Of a DNA stretch of 64,000 nucleotides, positions 1-10,578 are shown piece by piece. This DNA comes from Phenylobacterium sp. (GTDB lineage: Bacteria > Pseudomonadota > Alphaproteobacteria > Caulobacterales > Caulobacteraceae). The stretch lies in NCBI RefSeq assembly GCF_019636135.1, contig NZ_JAHBYD010000002.1, positions 186,001 through 250,000 of the forward strand, given 5' to 3'. Position 1 is the stretch's first letter. Each line of letters starts with the position of its first letter. The position numbers and the translations under genes were made by a program. The notes below the pieces were generated by a model. That model had not been told where the DNA came from. It searched no databases and saw only the letters and a list, made by a program, of their open reading frames with translations.

Positions 1-1122
1 CTCGACGCGGTCCTCGTCCTCGTCGGGCAGCACCGAGCAGGTGACGTAGACGATCCGGCCGCCGGGCCGGGCGAAGGCGGCGCCGTCGTCGAGGACGCCG
101 TCCTGGTCCTTCCGGCGGCGCGCCAGGGCCTCGGGCGTCAGACGCCACTTGGTGTCGGGGTGGCGGCGCCACGAGCCCGTGCCGGTGCAGGGCGCGTCGA
201 TGAAGACGAGGTCCATGCGGCCTTCGAGGCCCTTCAGCGGGTCCTTGGCGAGGGGCGTGCGGACCTGGAGGTTGCGGATGCCCGCGCGTTCGCCGCGGCG
301 GACGGTGTCGGTCAGCCGGCGCGCGTCGCTGTCGTAGGCGTAGATCTGGCCGGTGTTGGCCATCTCGGCGGCCAGCGCGAGGGTCTTGCCGCCGCCGCCC
401 GCGCAGAGGTCGAGCACCTGCTGGCCCTTCACGTCGCCGGCCGCGAGGGCTGCGACCTGGCTGCCCAGGTCCTGGATCTCGAACCAGCCCTTGCCGAACT
501 GCGGGATCGCCTCGACGGCGCCGGCGCGCTCGGCGGCCTCGGGGGCGGCGACGCGGAGAGCGTTGGGCGCGAGGCCGGGCGCCTGCGGCTCGAACGGGGC
601 CAACGCCCTGGCGGCGCGGGCGGGGTCGGTCTTCAGCGTGTTGACCCGCAGGTCGACGGGCGCGCGCTCGGCCAGGGCGGCGGCCTCCTCGCCGCGGGCG
701 TCGCCGAAGACGCGGGCCAGCGCGGCGTCGAGCCAATCGGGATAGTCGCCGCGGACAGGCGCAGGCGCGTCGGCGAGGTCGCGGGGCGCTTCGAGGCCGG
801 CGCGCTCGGCGTCGGTGAGCGGGCCAGGGCCGTGCGGCTCATCCCCGGCGGCGTCGGCGACGCGCTGGACCGGCCAGCCCCACGAGAACCGCAGGGCGGC
901 CAGCGCCAGGGCGCGCGGGCTGTCGTCGCCCATGCGCCAGCCCAGCGAGCGCCTGCGGCGCAGCACGTCGAGCACGAGGCCGGAGACGAAGGCGCGGTCC
1001 CTGGCGCCCGCGTAGCGCGCGCCGTCGCCCCAGGACTTCAGGGCCAGGCGGACGGGGCGATGGCGGGCCAGGGTCTCTTCGATGATCTTTATCGCCGCCG
1101 CCAGGCGTCCGCCGTCGCGCAT
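1..1122 (-). CDS. RsmB/NOP-family RNA (cytosine-5)-methyltransferase, 3' end cut off
   Basis: This is a SAM-dependent rRNA/tRNA cytosine-5 methyltransferase of the RsmB/RsmF/Nop2 type. Translated from the ATG at 1122 it stays open for 374 codons to the window edge, so the C-terminus is missing. The SAM site reads VLDLCAGGGGKT, the substrate-binding catalytic motif reads DAPCTGTGSWRR, and the second catalytic cysteine lies in TCSVLPDE near the edge. The N-terminal third is alpha-helical and lacks a clear PUA domain. It starts 4 bp after the MAPEG gene stop, so the two are probably co-transcribed. Which base it modifies cannot be told from sequence. Confidence 0.88.
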   Translation of the reverse strand, partial: MRDGGRLAAAIKIIEETLARHRPVRLALKSWGDGARYAGARDRAFVSGLVLDVLRRRRSLGWRMGDDSPRALALAALRFSWGWPVQRVADAAGDEPHGPGPLTDAERAGLEAPRDLADAPAPVRGDYPDWLDAALARVFGDARGEEAAALAERAPVDLRVNTLKTDPARAARALAPFEPQAPGLAPNALRVAAPEAAERAGAVEAIPQFGKGWFEIQDLGSQVAALAAGDVKGQQVLDLCAGGGGKTLALAAEMANTGQIYAYDSDARRLTDTVRRGERAGIRNLQVRTPLAKDPLKGLEGRMDLVFIDAPCTGTGSWRRHPDTKWRLTPEALARRRKDQDGVLDDGAAFARPGGRIVYVTCSVLPDEDEDRVE

Positions 1123-1126
1123 CGGC

Positions 1127-1525
1127 TCACCGGAAGAGGGCCGCGAGCACGGCCAGCATGCCGGCCATGGCCACGAACCAGACGATCGTGCGCACCAGCG
1201 GCACGCCGGTCGCATAGAGCGGAACGTAGAGCGCGCGCCCGACCACATAGGCCCAGGCGCCCCAGACGGTGAGCGGCTGGCCCAGCTTGCCGGCGACGGC
1301 GGCCGCCAGGACCGCCACAGCGAAGAAGGGGAAGGTCTCGGCGAAGTTCCAGAACGCGCGCTCCAGGCGGGCGGCCACGCCGGTGATCGGCATGGGCGTG
1401 TCGCGGGGGCCGGCGGCCCACTTCATGTCCTGCTGCGCCCGCGCCGCGCCGGCGGCCCAGAGGAGCTGGACCAGCCCCACGACCACCGCGGCGGCCAGCA
1501 GCTTCAGTTCGATCGCGACGTCCAT
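1127..1525 (-). CDS. MAPEG-family integral membrane protein
   Basis: A 132-residue protein with four predicted membrane helices (about residues 5-25, 60-80, 85-105 and 112-130). The size and the helix 2-3 region (ERAFWNFAETFPFF, then YVVGRALYVPLYATG) are typical of bacterial MAPEG proteins, relatives of microsomal glutathione S-transferase. The family often detoxifies lipophilic electrophiles with glutathione, but many bacterial members have no known substrate. It lies 25 bp downstream of guaB on the same strand and just upstream of the RsmB-type gene. The function assignment stops at family level. Confidence 0.8.
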   Translation of the reverse strand: MDVAIELKLLAAAVVVGLVQLLWAAGAARAQQDMKWAAGPRDTPMPITGVAARLERAFWNFAETFPFFAVAVLAAAVAGKLGQPLTVWGAWAYVVGRALYVPLYATGVPLVRTIVWFVAMAGMLAVLAALFR

Positions 1526-1550
1526 CGCCCTTCCCTTCCCGCCAAGCCCC

Positions 1551-3889
<2,339 letters not shown>

Positions 3890-3911
3890 GGCCAGCTCGT
3901 GCCCGGATTGC

Positions 3912-3927
3912 CGATTTGAGGAAATCG
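3912..3927. promoter_or_regulatory. Perfect palindrome in the methyltransferase/lysR divergent promoter
   Basis: CGATTT-GAGG-AAATCG is a perfect 6+4+6 inverted repeat in the 51-bp gap between the divergent methyltransferase and LysR genes. It contains AT-rich symmetric arms like the T-N11-A sites used by LysR-type regulators. An operator function is inference from position and symmetry. Confidence 0.4.
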
Positions 3928-3940
3928 ACTTATTCGACCC

Positions 3941-4837
3941 ATGATGTTCGAAAATCTCACATCAGGGCCGTTGCCGTCGCTGAACGCGCTCCGGGCGTTC
4001 GAGGCGATGGCGCGCACCGGGCGGGTCACGCTGGCGGCCGAGGAACTGTCCGTCACCCATTCGGCGGTGAGCCGGCAGGTGAAGGCGCTGGAGGCGGCGC
4101 TGGGCGTGCGGCTGTTCTCGGGGCCGAAGAACCGGCTGGAGCTGACGGCGGCGGGCCGCGAGCTGCTGCCCGCGCTGACCGAGGCCTTCGACCAGATCGC
4201 CACGGCGGTGCGGAAGGTGCGGACCGGGGCTGCGGACCTGCACGTCGCCGTCAATGCGTCGCTGTCGGTGAAGTGGCTGATCCCGCGGCTGGCGGCGTTC
4301 CAGGCGGCGCACCCGCAGGTGCGGCTGCAGCTCTCGGAACTCTCGCCGCACGCGACCTCGCATCGCGGCGCCCAGGCGGTGCTGCGGATCGTGCCGCTGT
4401 CGCGGCTGGAGGAGCCGGCCGTCACGCCGTTCATCCGCAACGCCCTCGGCGTGGTGATGACGCCCGGGCTGGCCGAGCGGTTCGGGGGCGATCTCCTGAA
4501 GGCCCCTCGCCTCGCCGCCCAGACCCATCCCGAGGCCTGGCACATCTGGGCCGAGCATGCCGGCGTCGAACTGCGCCCCGCCCCGGAGCGGCCGTTCGCC
4601 CACGTCCATTTCGCCCAGGACGCGGCGCTCGCGGGCCTGGGTGCGGCGGTGGTGAGCTGGCCCTTCGTGGCCGAGGACATCGCGGCGGGCCGGCTGGTCG
4701 CCCCGCTCGGCTTCCGCCGCTCGGGCAGCGCCTTCGCCATGATCGCCGCCCCGGGCGCACACAGCCGCGCCCTGGACCGCTTCCGCGACTGGCTGGTGGC
4801 CGAAGGCGCCCGGATGGCGGAGGCGCCGGAGGGGTGA
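3941..4837 (+). CDS. LysR-family transcriptional regulator (GcvA-like)
   Basis: A 298-residue LysR-type regulator. The N-terminal winged helix-turn-helix (PSLNALRAFEAMARTGRVTLAAEEL, then VTHSAVSRQVKALE) is GcvA/AmpR-like. The C-terminal co-inducer domain begins near residue 95 (DLHVAVNASLSVKWLIPRL), a segment strongly typical of the GcvA subgroup. It is divergent from the SAM methyltransferase, its most likely target. Two adjacent ATG codons occur at 3941 and 3944. A perfect 10-bp hairpin follows the stop codon and may end transcription. Confidence 0.9.
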   Translation: MMFENLTSGPLPSLNALRAFEAMARTGRVTLAAEELSVTHSAVSRQVKALEAALGVRLFSGPKNRLELTAAGRELLPALTEAFDQIATAVRKVRTGAADLHVAVNASLSVKWLIPRLAAFQAAHPQVRLQLSELSPHATSHRGAQAVLRIVPLSRLEEPAVTPFIRNALGVVMTPGLAERFGGDLLKAPRLAAQTHPEAWHIWAEHAGVELRPAPERPFAHVHFAQDAALAGLGAAVVSWPFVAEDIAAGRLVAPLGFRRSGSAFAMIAAPGAHSRALDRFRDWLVAEGARMAEAPEG

Positions 4838-4841
4838 CCTT

Positions 4842-4863
4842 CCTTTCCCGCAAGCGGGAAAGG
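4842..4863 (+). terminator. Hairpin directly after the lysR stop
   Basis: CCTTTCCCGC-AA-GCGGGAAAGG is a perfect 10-bp stem 4 bp after the LysR stop codon. It lacks a long T-run on the plus strand, so it is a probable but not textbook terminator. A second, shorter GC stem (CCCCGGC/GCCGGGG) follows at 4879-4896. Confidence 0.45.
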
Positions 4864-4935
4864 GGGACCGTCCGCCGACCCCGGCGAAGGCCGGGGGAAG
4901 AGCGGATGGTGGAAAGGGCAAGCTATCCCATCGCC

Positions 4936-5091
4936 TGTCATCCCGGTTTTGGCGCAGCCAAAGACCGGGACCCAACCTTCCGGTGCGTCGATGGCTGGGG
5001 GCGGCCCCGGCGGTCGGGGCCATACTGGCCCGCTCAGAGCACCGGACGGTTGGGTCCCGGTCTTTCGCGTGCCGCGAAAACCGGGATGACA
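4936..5091. repeat. Long intergenic palindrome, copy A of the TCATCCCGG family
   Basis: Arms at 4936-4977 and 5048-5091 are near-perfect reverse complements (TGTCATCCCGGTTTT near the outer end, GACCGGGACCCAACC inside). An inner pair, CCGGTGC/GCACCGG at 4980-4986 and 5039-5045, continues the fold. The whole 156-bp unit can form one long hairpin. With copies B-E it shares an outer GTCATCCCGG-type end. Together with the two small hairpins at 4842-4896 it fills most of the 295-bp gap between lysR and rlmE; no gene is seen there. Confidence 0.8.
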
Positions 5092-5132
5092 CGCGGTGGG
5101 GGAGCGTTGATCAGCGGCAGAGATCTCGTGGG

Positions 5133-5843
5133 TCAGCGCCCCTTGAACCCCGTCGCCACCAGGAAGACTTCGCTCGAATCCTGGCGGCTGGCCTTGGGCT
5201 TCACGTTCCTGACGTCGCGGAAGTGCTGCTTGAGGCCGGCGATGAGGCGGTCGGTGCCGCCGCCCTGGAAGGCCTTGGCGACGAAGGCGCCGCCCGGCTT
5301 CAGCACCTCGACGGCGAAGTCGATGGCGGCTTCGATCAGGCCCACGATGCGCAGGTGGTCGGTCTCGCGGTGGCCGATGGTGTTGGGGGCCATGTCGGAC
5401 ATCACCACGTCAGGCGCGCCGCCGAGGAGCTCGATCAGCTTCGGCCCGCACGCGGGATCGGTGAAGTCCATCTGCAGGATGTGGGCGGGCGGCAGCGGAT
5501 CGACCGGCAGCAGGTCGACGCCGGCGATCTCGGTGACGCCGCGCTGGACGGCGACCTGCGTCCAGCCGCCGGGCGCCAGGCCCAGGTCCACGACCTTCGC
5601 GCCCTTGCGGAACAGGCGGAAGCGGTCGTCGATCTCGGTGATCTTGAAGGCCGCGCGGCTGCGGTAGCCGAGGGCGCGGGCCCTGGCGGCGAACGGGTCG
5701 TTGATCTGGCGCTCGAGCCAGGCCTGCTGGCTGGGGGTGCGCTCCTTGGCGGTCTTCAGGCGCGCGGGCTTGCCACGGCCGCCTTCCAGGCCGCCCGTGG
5801 GCGGCTTCACCATGCGCTTGCGGGGCGGCGGCTCGTCGGTCAT
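5133..5843 (-). CDS. rlmE: 23S rRNA 2'-O-ribose U2552 methyltransferase
   Basis: FtsJ/RlmE methylates the 2'-OH of U2552 in 23S rRNA during large-subunit maturation. The 236-residue protein has the SAM motif VVDLGLAPGGWTQVA and the K-D-K-E catalytic set (SDMAPNTIGH, AKAFQGG, SSEVFLVATGFKG). A basic N-terminal extension rich in K/R precedes the domain, as is common in alphaproteobacteria. I placed the start at the ATG at 5843, which overlaps the ppx stop codon as ATGA. The longer open frame upstream is only the ppx reverse frame. It is therefore translationally coupled to ppx. Confidence 0.95.
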   Translation of the reverse strand: MTDEPPPRKRMVKPPTGGLEGGRGKPARLKTAKERTPSQQAWLERQINDPFAARARALGYRSRAAFKITEIDDRFRLFRKGAKVVDLGLAPGGWTQVAVQRGVTEIAGVDLLPVDPLPPAHILQMDFTDPACGPKLIELLGGAPDVVMSDMAPNTIGHRETDHLRIVGLIEAAIDFAVEVLKPGGAFVAKAFQGGGTDRLIAGLKQHFRDVRNVKPKASRQDSSEVFLVATGFKGR

Positions 5844-6928
5844 GCGGCCTTCTTTACACCGCTGCGGCTGCGGCGGCGCTTGCGGCGGCGCGGACGGCCG
5901 CGTTCCGACATCAGCGACAGCAGGATGCCCTCGCGCAGGCCCCGGTCGGCGACGCGCACGCGGTTGCAGGGCCACTGTTCCTGCACGGCCTGGAGGATGG
6001 CGGCGCCGGCCAGGACGAGGTCGGCGCGGTCGGGGCCGATGCAGGGCTGGGCGGCGCGTTCGGCGGCGCTGAGCGCCAGGAGGCCGGCGGCGGCGTCATC
6101 GCACTGGCCGCGGGTCATCCAGATGCCGTCGACGCGGTTGCGGTCATAGCGCGGCAGCCTCAGGTGCATGCCGGCCAGGCTGGTGATGGCGCCCGAGGTG
6201 CCGATGAGATGCGCGCGGTCGGCGTCGAACACCGGCTTCAGCGGGTCGGCGCGGCGGAAGGCGGATATCTCGGCCTTCACGTGGTCGACCATGCGGCGGA
6301 ACCAGCCCTCGGTGGCGACCTCGCCCTCCGGGAACCGCTCGGCCAGGGTGACGACGCCGATCGGCACCGAGAGCCAGGCGCGCACCGGCGGCATCTGGCC
6401 CGCGGTCACGCCCTTGAGCTCGACCCAGGAGAGCTCGGTGGAGCCGCCGCCGACGTCCACTACGAGCGCGGCGTCGTGGCGGACGTCCAGCAGGTTCAGG
6501 CATCCGGCGACCGAGAGCCTGGCCTCCTCCTGCGGGCTGATGACCTGGAGCTTCACGCCGGTCTCGTTGGCGACGCGGTTCACGAAGGCCTGGCCGTTCT
6601 CGGCCATGCGGCAGGCCTGGGTGGCGATGGCGCGGAACCTCACCACCTTGCGGCGGCGCACCTTCTCGCCCGAGACCTTCAGCGCCGCCAGCGCGCGCTC
6701 CATGGCCGCGTCGGAGAGCCGGCCGCTCTGCGACAGCCCCTCGCCCAGGCGCACGATGCGCGAATAGGCCTCCACCACGCGGAAGCCGTGCGCGCTGGGC
6801 GTGGCGATCAGCAGGCGGCAGTTGTTGGTGCCCAGGTCGAGCGCGGCGTAGCACGGTGGCTCGCCGACAGACCTGTCCCGGCCGCGTTGAAGCGGCCTGG
6901 GCGCGCGCGGCGCCTCATCCATGGACAT
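5840..6928 (-). CDS. Ppx/GppA-family exopolyphosphatase / pppGpp phosphatase
   Basis: ASKHA-fold phosphatase acting on polyphosphate or pppGpp. The phosphate-1 loop AALDLGTNNCRLLIA and the second glycine-rich loop VVDVGGGSTELSW are both present, with the catalytic-Glu region near ISPQEEARLSVAG. At about 362 residues it is the short form without the C-terminal HD domain, as in many alphaproteobacteria. The start is uncertain: ATGs at 6928 and 6922 both give a short basic leader before the domain, and further in-frame starts lie upstream. It is followed by rlmE in a coupled operon, a common alphaproteobacterial pair, and is divergent from hspQ. Confidence 0.88.
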   Translation of the reverse strand: MSMDEAPRAPRPLQRGRDRSVGEPPCYAALDLGTNNCRLLIATPSAHGFRVVEAYSRIVRLGEGLSQSGRLSDAAMERALAALKVSGEKVRRRKVVRFRAIATQACRMAENGQAFVNRVANETGVKLQVISPQEEARLSVAGCLNLLDVRHDAALVVDVGGGSTELSWVELKGVTAGQMPPVRAWLSVPIGVVTLAERFPEGEVATEGWFRRMVDHVKAEISAFRRADPLKPVFDADRAHLIGTSGAITSLAGMHLRLPRYDRNRVDGIWMTRGQCDDAAAGLLALSAAERAAQPCIGPDRADLVLAGAAILQAVQEQWPCNRVRVADRGLREGILLSLMSERGRPRRRKRRRSRSGVKKAA

Positions 6929-7091
6929 CACCCGTCCCACGCAGGCGCGGCGGTCCCCCATTGAGCCCGGCGCCTCATTTCGCGGCGACCTTAGCCCGCG
7001 GCGCGGCTTTAAGGGAAGACGACGGTTGAATGACGCCAACTCATGGCTACGTTCACCTTCTGGTCAGCATGGAAGGCTTAGATTCGGCGGC

Positions 7092-7421
7092 ATGAGCATG
7101 CGACTCGCCAAATTCACGATCGGCCAAGTCGTCCATCACCGCGTCTATCCGTTCCGTGGTGTGATCTTCGACGTCGATCCCGTCTTCTCGAACACCGAGG
7201 AGTACTGGCTGTCGATCCCGGAGCACATCCGGCCGCATAAGGACCAGCCCTTCTACCACCTGCTCGCCGAGAACGAGGAGAGCGCCTACGTGGCCTATGT
7301 CTCGGAGCAGAACCTGCTGCCGGACGACACCGGCGAGCCGGTGGGCCACCCGCAGGCCTCGCTGATCTTCGAGACCTTCAAGGAAGGCCACTACACGCTG
7401 CGCTCCGGCATCGGGCACTAG
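7092..7421 (+). CDS. hspQ: Heat shock protein HspQ
   Basis: A 109-residue YccV/HspQ-like hemimethylated-DNA-binding-fold protein. The family core is clear: KFTIGQVVHHRVYPFRGVIFDVDP at the N-terminus, then PFYHLLAENEESAYVAYVSEQNLLP. In enterobacteria HspQ stimulates Lon-dependent proteolysis and is heat induced. I chose the ATG at 7092 because the conserved domain begins right after it; the frame is open about 170 bp upstream, but that part looks like promoter DNA. It is divergent from ppx. Confidence 0.92.
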   Translation: MSMRLAKFTIGQVVHHRVYPFRGVIFDVDPVFSNTEEYWLSIPEHIRPHKDQPFYHLLAENEESAYVAYVSEQNLLPDDTGEPVGHPQASLIFETFKEGHYTLRSGIGH

Positions 7422-7428
7422 CGCCACC

Positions 7429-7459
7429 GCTCATCCCTGGGCATGCGTGGGACGAGCGC
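7429..7459 (+). terminator. Hairpin after hspQ
   Basis: CGCTCATCCC and GGGACGAGCG form a 10-bp stem with one mismatch around an 11-nt loop, 7 bp after the hspQ stop. There is no T-tract. It may end hspQ transcription or be a decayed relative of the TCATCCCGG palindromes. Confidence 0.4.
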
Positions 7460-7547
7460 GTTATTGGTGCGATCGGAGGGGACACAAGCCTAGCGGTCGC
7501 CTGACGGCTTGATCTAGCTTCATCCCCGGTTCGCGTCGGGGGTTCGC

Positions 7548-9431
7548 ATGAAGGTCGTGGTTTCGGTCGCTGCGGGGTTGGCGGCGCTTCTGGTGGCGTC
7601 CGTGGCGCCGGCGCAGCCCGCGCCCGGCGACATCCCGGCCCGGTTCGAGCAGCCGCTCGCGCGCGACTTCGAGCGCCGCGAGGCGATGATCCCGATGCGC
7701 GACGGCGTGAGGCTGAAGACGCTGATCGTGATCCCCAGGAGCGGGTCGCCGATGCCGATCATCCTCGGGCGCACGCCCTACGGCATCGCGGGCGTGCTGC
7801 GCGACACGAGCCCGAACGCGGCGATGAACGCCGGCCTCGCCGATGCCGACTACCTCACCGACGGCTACATCCGCGTCTACCAGGACATCCGCGGCCGGCA
7901 CGGCTCCGAGGGCGGCTACATCCTGAACTCGCCGCTCCGCGGGCCGCACAACAGCGGCAGGACCGACCAGAGCACCGACACCTGGGACACCATCGACTGG
8001 CTGGTGAAGAACGTCCCCAACAACAACGGCCGCGTCGGGCTGACGGGCGGCTCGTACGGCGGGCTGCTGACGCTGATGGGGCTGATCGACCCGCATCCGG
8101 CGCTGAAGGCGGCCGTGCCGATGTATTCGATGGTCGACGGCTGGACGGGCGACGACTTCTACCACAACGGGGCGTTCCGGCAGGGCTACGTCGACTGGAT
8201 GTACGGCCTGATCGCCGGCAAGGACGGCCCGGACCCGGTCTGGGGCGCGTACGATCTGTGGGACCCGATGCTGGAGGCCCGCAACGCCGAGGGCGTGGGC
8301 AGGCGGCTGGGGCTCGACGGGTTGCCGGCCTGGAACCGGTTGCTGGACAACGCCGCCTACACGCCGTTCTGGCGCGACCAGGCCTTGCAGGAGGTGCTGG
8401 CGAAACAGCCGCTGACGGTGCCGACGCTGCTGGTGCATGGCCTCTTCGACCAGGAGGACAGCTTCGGGACGCTGGCGGTCTACAGGACGCTGGAGGCCAA
8501 GGACGTCCGCAACGACATGAACTTCCTGCTGGTAGGCCCTTGGTTCCATGGGCAAAGCCAGACCGACGGCTCGTCGCTGGGCGCGATGAGGTGGGGCTCG
8601 GACACCAGCCTGTGGGCGCGGCGCAAGGTCATCAAGGCCTTCTTCGACCAGCATCTGAAGGGCAAGGCGCCCGCGACGCCGATCGCGCCGGTGACCGCCT
8701 TCGAGACGGGCGCGAATGAATGGCGGATGTCGGACGCGTGGCCGACGGCGCCGGCGACGCGCAAGCTCTACCTGCTGCCGGGCGGCCGGCTGGGCTTCGA
8801 CGCGCCGGAGGCGAACGGCGGCTACGCCGAGTACGTGGCCGACCCGAACCGGCCCGTGCCCTACCGGCGGCGGCCGATCCGGCCGGTGTACGGGCCCGAC
8901 TCCACCTGGAGCCAGTGGCTGACCGACGACCAGCGCGACTTCGCCACCCGGCCCGACGTGGCCACCTTCGTCAGCGCGCCGCTGACCGAGGCCCTGACGG
9001 TGCGCGGCGACGTGGCGGCGATGCTGTTCGCGTCCACCACCGGCAGCGACGCCGACTGGGTGGTGAAGCTGATCGACGTCTATCCGCCCGAGGTGCGCGA
9101 GCAGGCCAACATGGGCGGCTACGAGCTGATGATCTCGGCCGACATCATGCGCGGGCGCTACCGCGAGGACCCGAAGGCGGCCAAGGCGATCGCCCCCGGG
9201 CAGGTGCTGGCCTATCGCGTGCGCATGCCGGCGGCGAGCCACACCTTCCTGCCCGGCCACCGGATCATGGTGCAGGTGCAGTCGAGCTGGTTCCCGCTCT
9301 ACGACCGCAATCCGCAGACCTTCACGCCCTCCGTCGCCCGCGCGCCGGCGGACGCCTACAAGGCGCAGACGCAGCGGATCCACGTGGGCGCCGACGCCGC
9401 GAGCTACGTGGAGCTGCCCGTGGCGCGCTGA
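7548..9431 (+). CDS. Secreted CocE/NonD-family (X-Pro dipeptidyl-peptidase S15) hydrolase
   Basis: A 627-residue alpha/beta hydrolase with a Sec signal peptide (cleavage near APAQPAPG). The nucleophile is Ser169 in GLTGGSYGGLL. The acid and base regions are in LLVHGLFDQEDSF and VGPWFHGQ. The second half is the jelly-roll XPP C-terminal domain ending in SHTFLPGHRIMVQVQSSWFP. Relatives include alpha-amino-acid ester hydrolases, glutaryl-7-ACA acylases and cocaine esterase. The natural substrate is unknown, but a periplasmic peptidase or esterase acting on N-terminal aminoacyl groups is likely. It is transcribed alone. Confidence 0.87.
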   Translation: MKVVVSVAAGLAALLVASVAPAQPAPGDIPARFEQPLARDFERREAMIPMRDGVRLKTLIVIPRSGSPMPIILGRTPYGIAGVLRDTSPNAAMNAGLADADYLTDGYIRVYQDIRGRHGSEGGYILNSPLRGPHNSGRTDQSTDTWDTIDWLVKNVPNNNGRVGLTGGSYGGLLTLMGLIDPHPALKAAVPMYSMVDGWTGDDFYHNGAFRQGYVDWMYGLIAGKDGPDPVWGAYDLWDPMLEARNAEGVGRRLGLDGLPAWNRLLDNAAYTPFWRDQALQEVLAKQPLTVPTLLVHGLFDQEDSFGTLAVYRTLEAKDVRNDMNFLLVGPWFHGQSQTDGSSLGAMRWGSDTSLWARRKVIKAFFDQHLKGKAPATPIAPVTAFETGANEWRMSDAWPTAPATRKLYLLPGGRLGFDAPEANGGYAEYVADPNRPVPYRRRPIRPVYGPDSTWSQWLTDDQRDFATRPDVATFVSAPLTEALTVRGDVAAMLFASTTGSDADWVVKLIDVYPPEVREQANMGGYELMISADIMRGRYREDPKAAKAIAPGQVLAYRVRMPAASHTFLPGHRIMVQVQSSWFPLYDRNPQTFTPSVARAPADAYKAQTQRIHVGADAASYVELPVAR

Positions 9432-9490
9432 CGCAAGCTTTGGCCGCGGAGGCGCGCGCGCCTGCATTATCCTACCGCCAAAGCCGGGTT

Positions 9491-9523
9491 TTGCGGGGAA
9501 GTCCGAACGGAACTTCCGCGCAA
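9491..9523. promoter_or_regulatory. Inverted repeat in the phhA leader
   Basis: TTGCGGGGAAGT and ACTTCCGCGCAA pair over 12 bp with one mismatch around a 9-nt spacer, ending 20 bp before the phhA start codon. It could be an operator or a leader hairpin affecting translation. No obvious Shine-Dalgarno lies between it and the ATG. Confidence 0.35.
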
Positions 9524-9543
9524 ACGCGGCCATCCTGCCCGGC

Positions 9544-10407
9544 ATGAAGACGAAGGAACTCGACAGCCTCGTTCCCCCGCCGGGCGCGCAGGCCGACTGG
9601 ACCATCGATCAGGGCTGGGACCGCTACACCCCGGCCGAGCACGACGTCTGGGTGAGGCTCTACGAGCGGCAGGCGGCGCTGTTGCCGCAGCGCGCGTGCG
9701 ACCCGTTCCTCAAGGGCCTGGACGCGCTGGACCTGCACCGGGCGGGCATCCCCGACTTCAACCGCATCAACGAGGAGCTAACGCGGCTCACCGGCTGGAG
9801 CGTCGTGGCCGTGCCGGGCCTCGTACCGGACGAGGTGTTCTTCGACCACCTGGCCAACCGGCGCTTCCCGGCCGGGCAGTTCATCCGGCGGCCGGATCAG
9901 CTTGATTATCTGGAAGAACCCGACGTCTTCCACGACGTGTTCGGCCATGTGCCGATGCTGACCGACCCGACCTTCGCCGACTACATGCAGAAGTACGGCG
10001 AAGGCGGCCTGCGGGCGCTGGGCCTGGGCCAGTTGCACCATCTGGCGCGGCTCTACTGGTACACGGTGGAGTTCGGGCTGCTGGAGACGCCGAAGGGCCT
10101 GCGGATCTATGGCGCCGGCATCGTGTCCAGCCATGCGGAGTCGATCTTCGCGCTCGACGATCCCTCGCCCAACCGCCTGGGCTTCGACCTGGAGCGGACG
10201 ATGCGCACGCCCTACCGGATCGACGACTTCCAGCAGGTCTATTTCGTGATCCCGTCGCTCAAGGCGCTGCTGGACGCGACGCTGGCCGATTTTGGCGCGC
10301 TGTACACGTCGCTGGCGAGCCAGCGGGACATCCCGATCGAGGCCGTCCTGTCCAGCGACAAGGTCTTCACGCGCGGAACCCAGGCTTACGCGCTGAGGAC
10401 GGCCTGA
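9544..10407 (+). CDS. phhA: Phenylalanine 4-monooxygenase
   Basis: Converts phenylalanine to tyrosine with O2 and tetrahydropterin. The 287-residue protein is the bare catalytic domain, without the ACT regulatory domain of animal enzymes, as usual in bacteria. The 2-His-1-Glu iron ligands are visible: His130 and His135 in FHDVFGHVPML and Glu176 in YWYTVEFGLL. No pterin carbinolamine dehydratase (phhB) lies beside it. A 12-bp inverted repeat sits in its short leader. Confidence 0.95.
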   Translation: MKTKELDSLVPPPGAQADWTIDQGWDRYTPAEHDVWVRLYERQAALLPQRACDPFLKGLDALDLHRAGIPDFNRINEELTRLTGWSVVAVPGLVPDEVFFDHLANRRFPAGQFIRRPDQLDYLEEPDVFHDVFGHVPMLTDPTFADYMQKYGEGGLRALGLGQLHHLARLYWYTVEFGLLETPKGLRIYGAGIVSSHAESIFALDDPSPNRLGFDLERTMRTPYRIDDFQQVYFVIPSLKALLDATLADFGALYTSLASQRDIPIEAVLSSDKVFTRGTQAYALRTA

Positions 10408-10437
10408 CCTGCCGGCCATTCCGCCGCCATCCCTGAT

Positions 10438-10564
10438 CGTCATGGCCCGGCTTGTCCGGGCCACCCATTGGGCTGTGGGTTGGCGACCGTTCAAGGCGTG
10501 AGCGCTGCGCCCGTCCTGACCGCTCACAGCCCAGTGGGTCCCCCGGACAAGCCGGGGGATGACG
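10438..10564. repeat. Long intergenic palindrome, copy B of the TCATCCCGG family
   Basis: Left arm 10438-10477 (CGTCATGGCCCGGCTTGTCC onwards) and right arm 10525-10564 (ending GGACAAGCCGGGGGATGACG) are reverse complements with a few mismatches around a 47-bp centre. It lies between phhA and tamB, two convergent genes. The sequence of the arms is close to copy D at 20533. Confidence 0.8.
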
Positions 10565-10578
10565 CTCATGGGGGAGGC

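Noticed and set aside
6962..7091. A heat-shock sigma factor promoter for hspQ
   Set aside because: I found no convincing CTTG-N17-CYTAT arrangement; the TTGA near 7024 lacks a spaced partner.
7548..9605. Long minus-strand open frame opposite the CocE/NonD hydrolase
   Set aside because: Arg/Val/His-rich low-complexity translation; the plus strand has a signal peptide and intact catalytic motifs.
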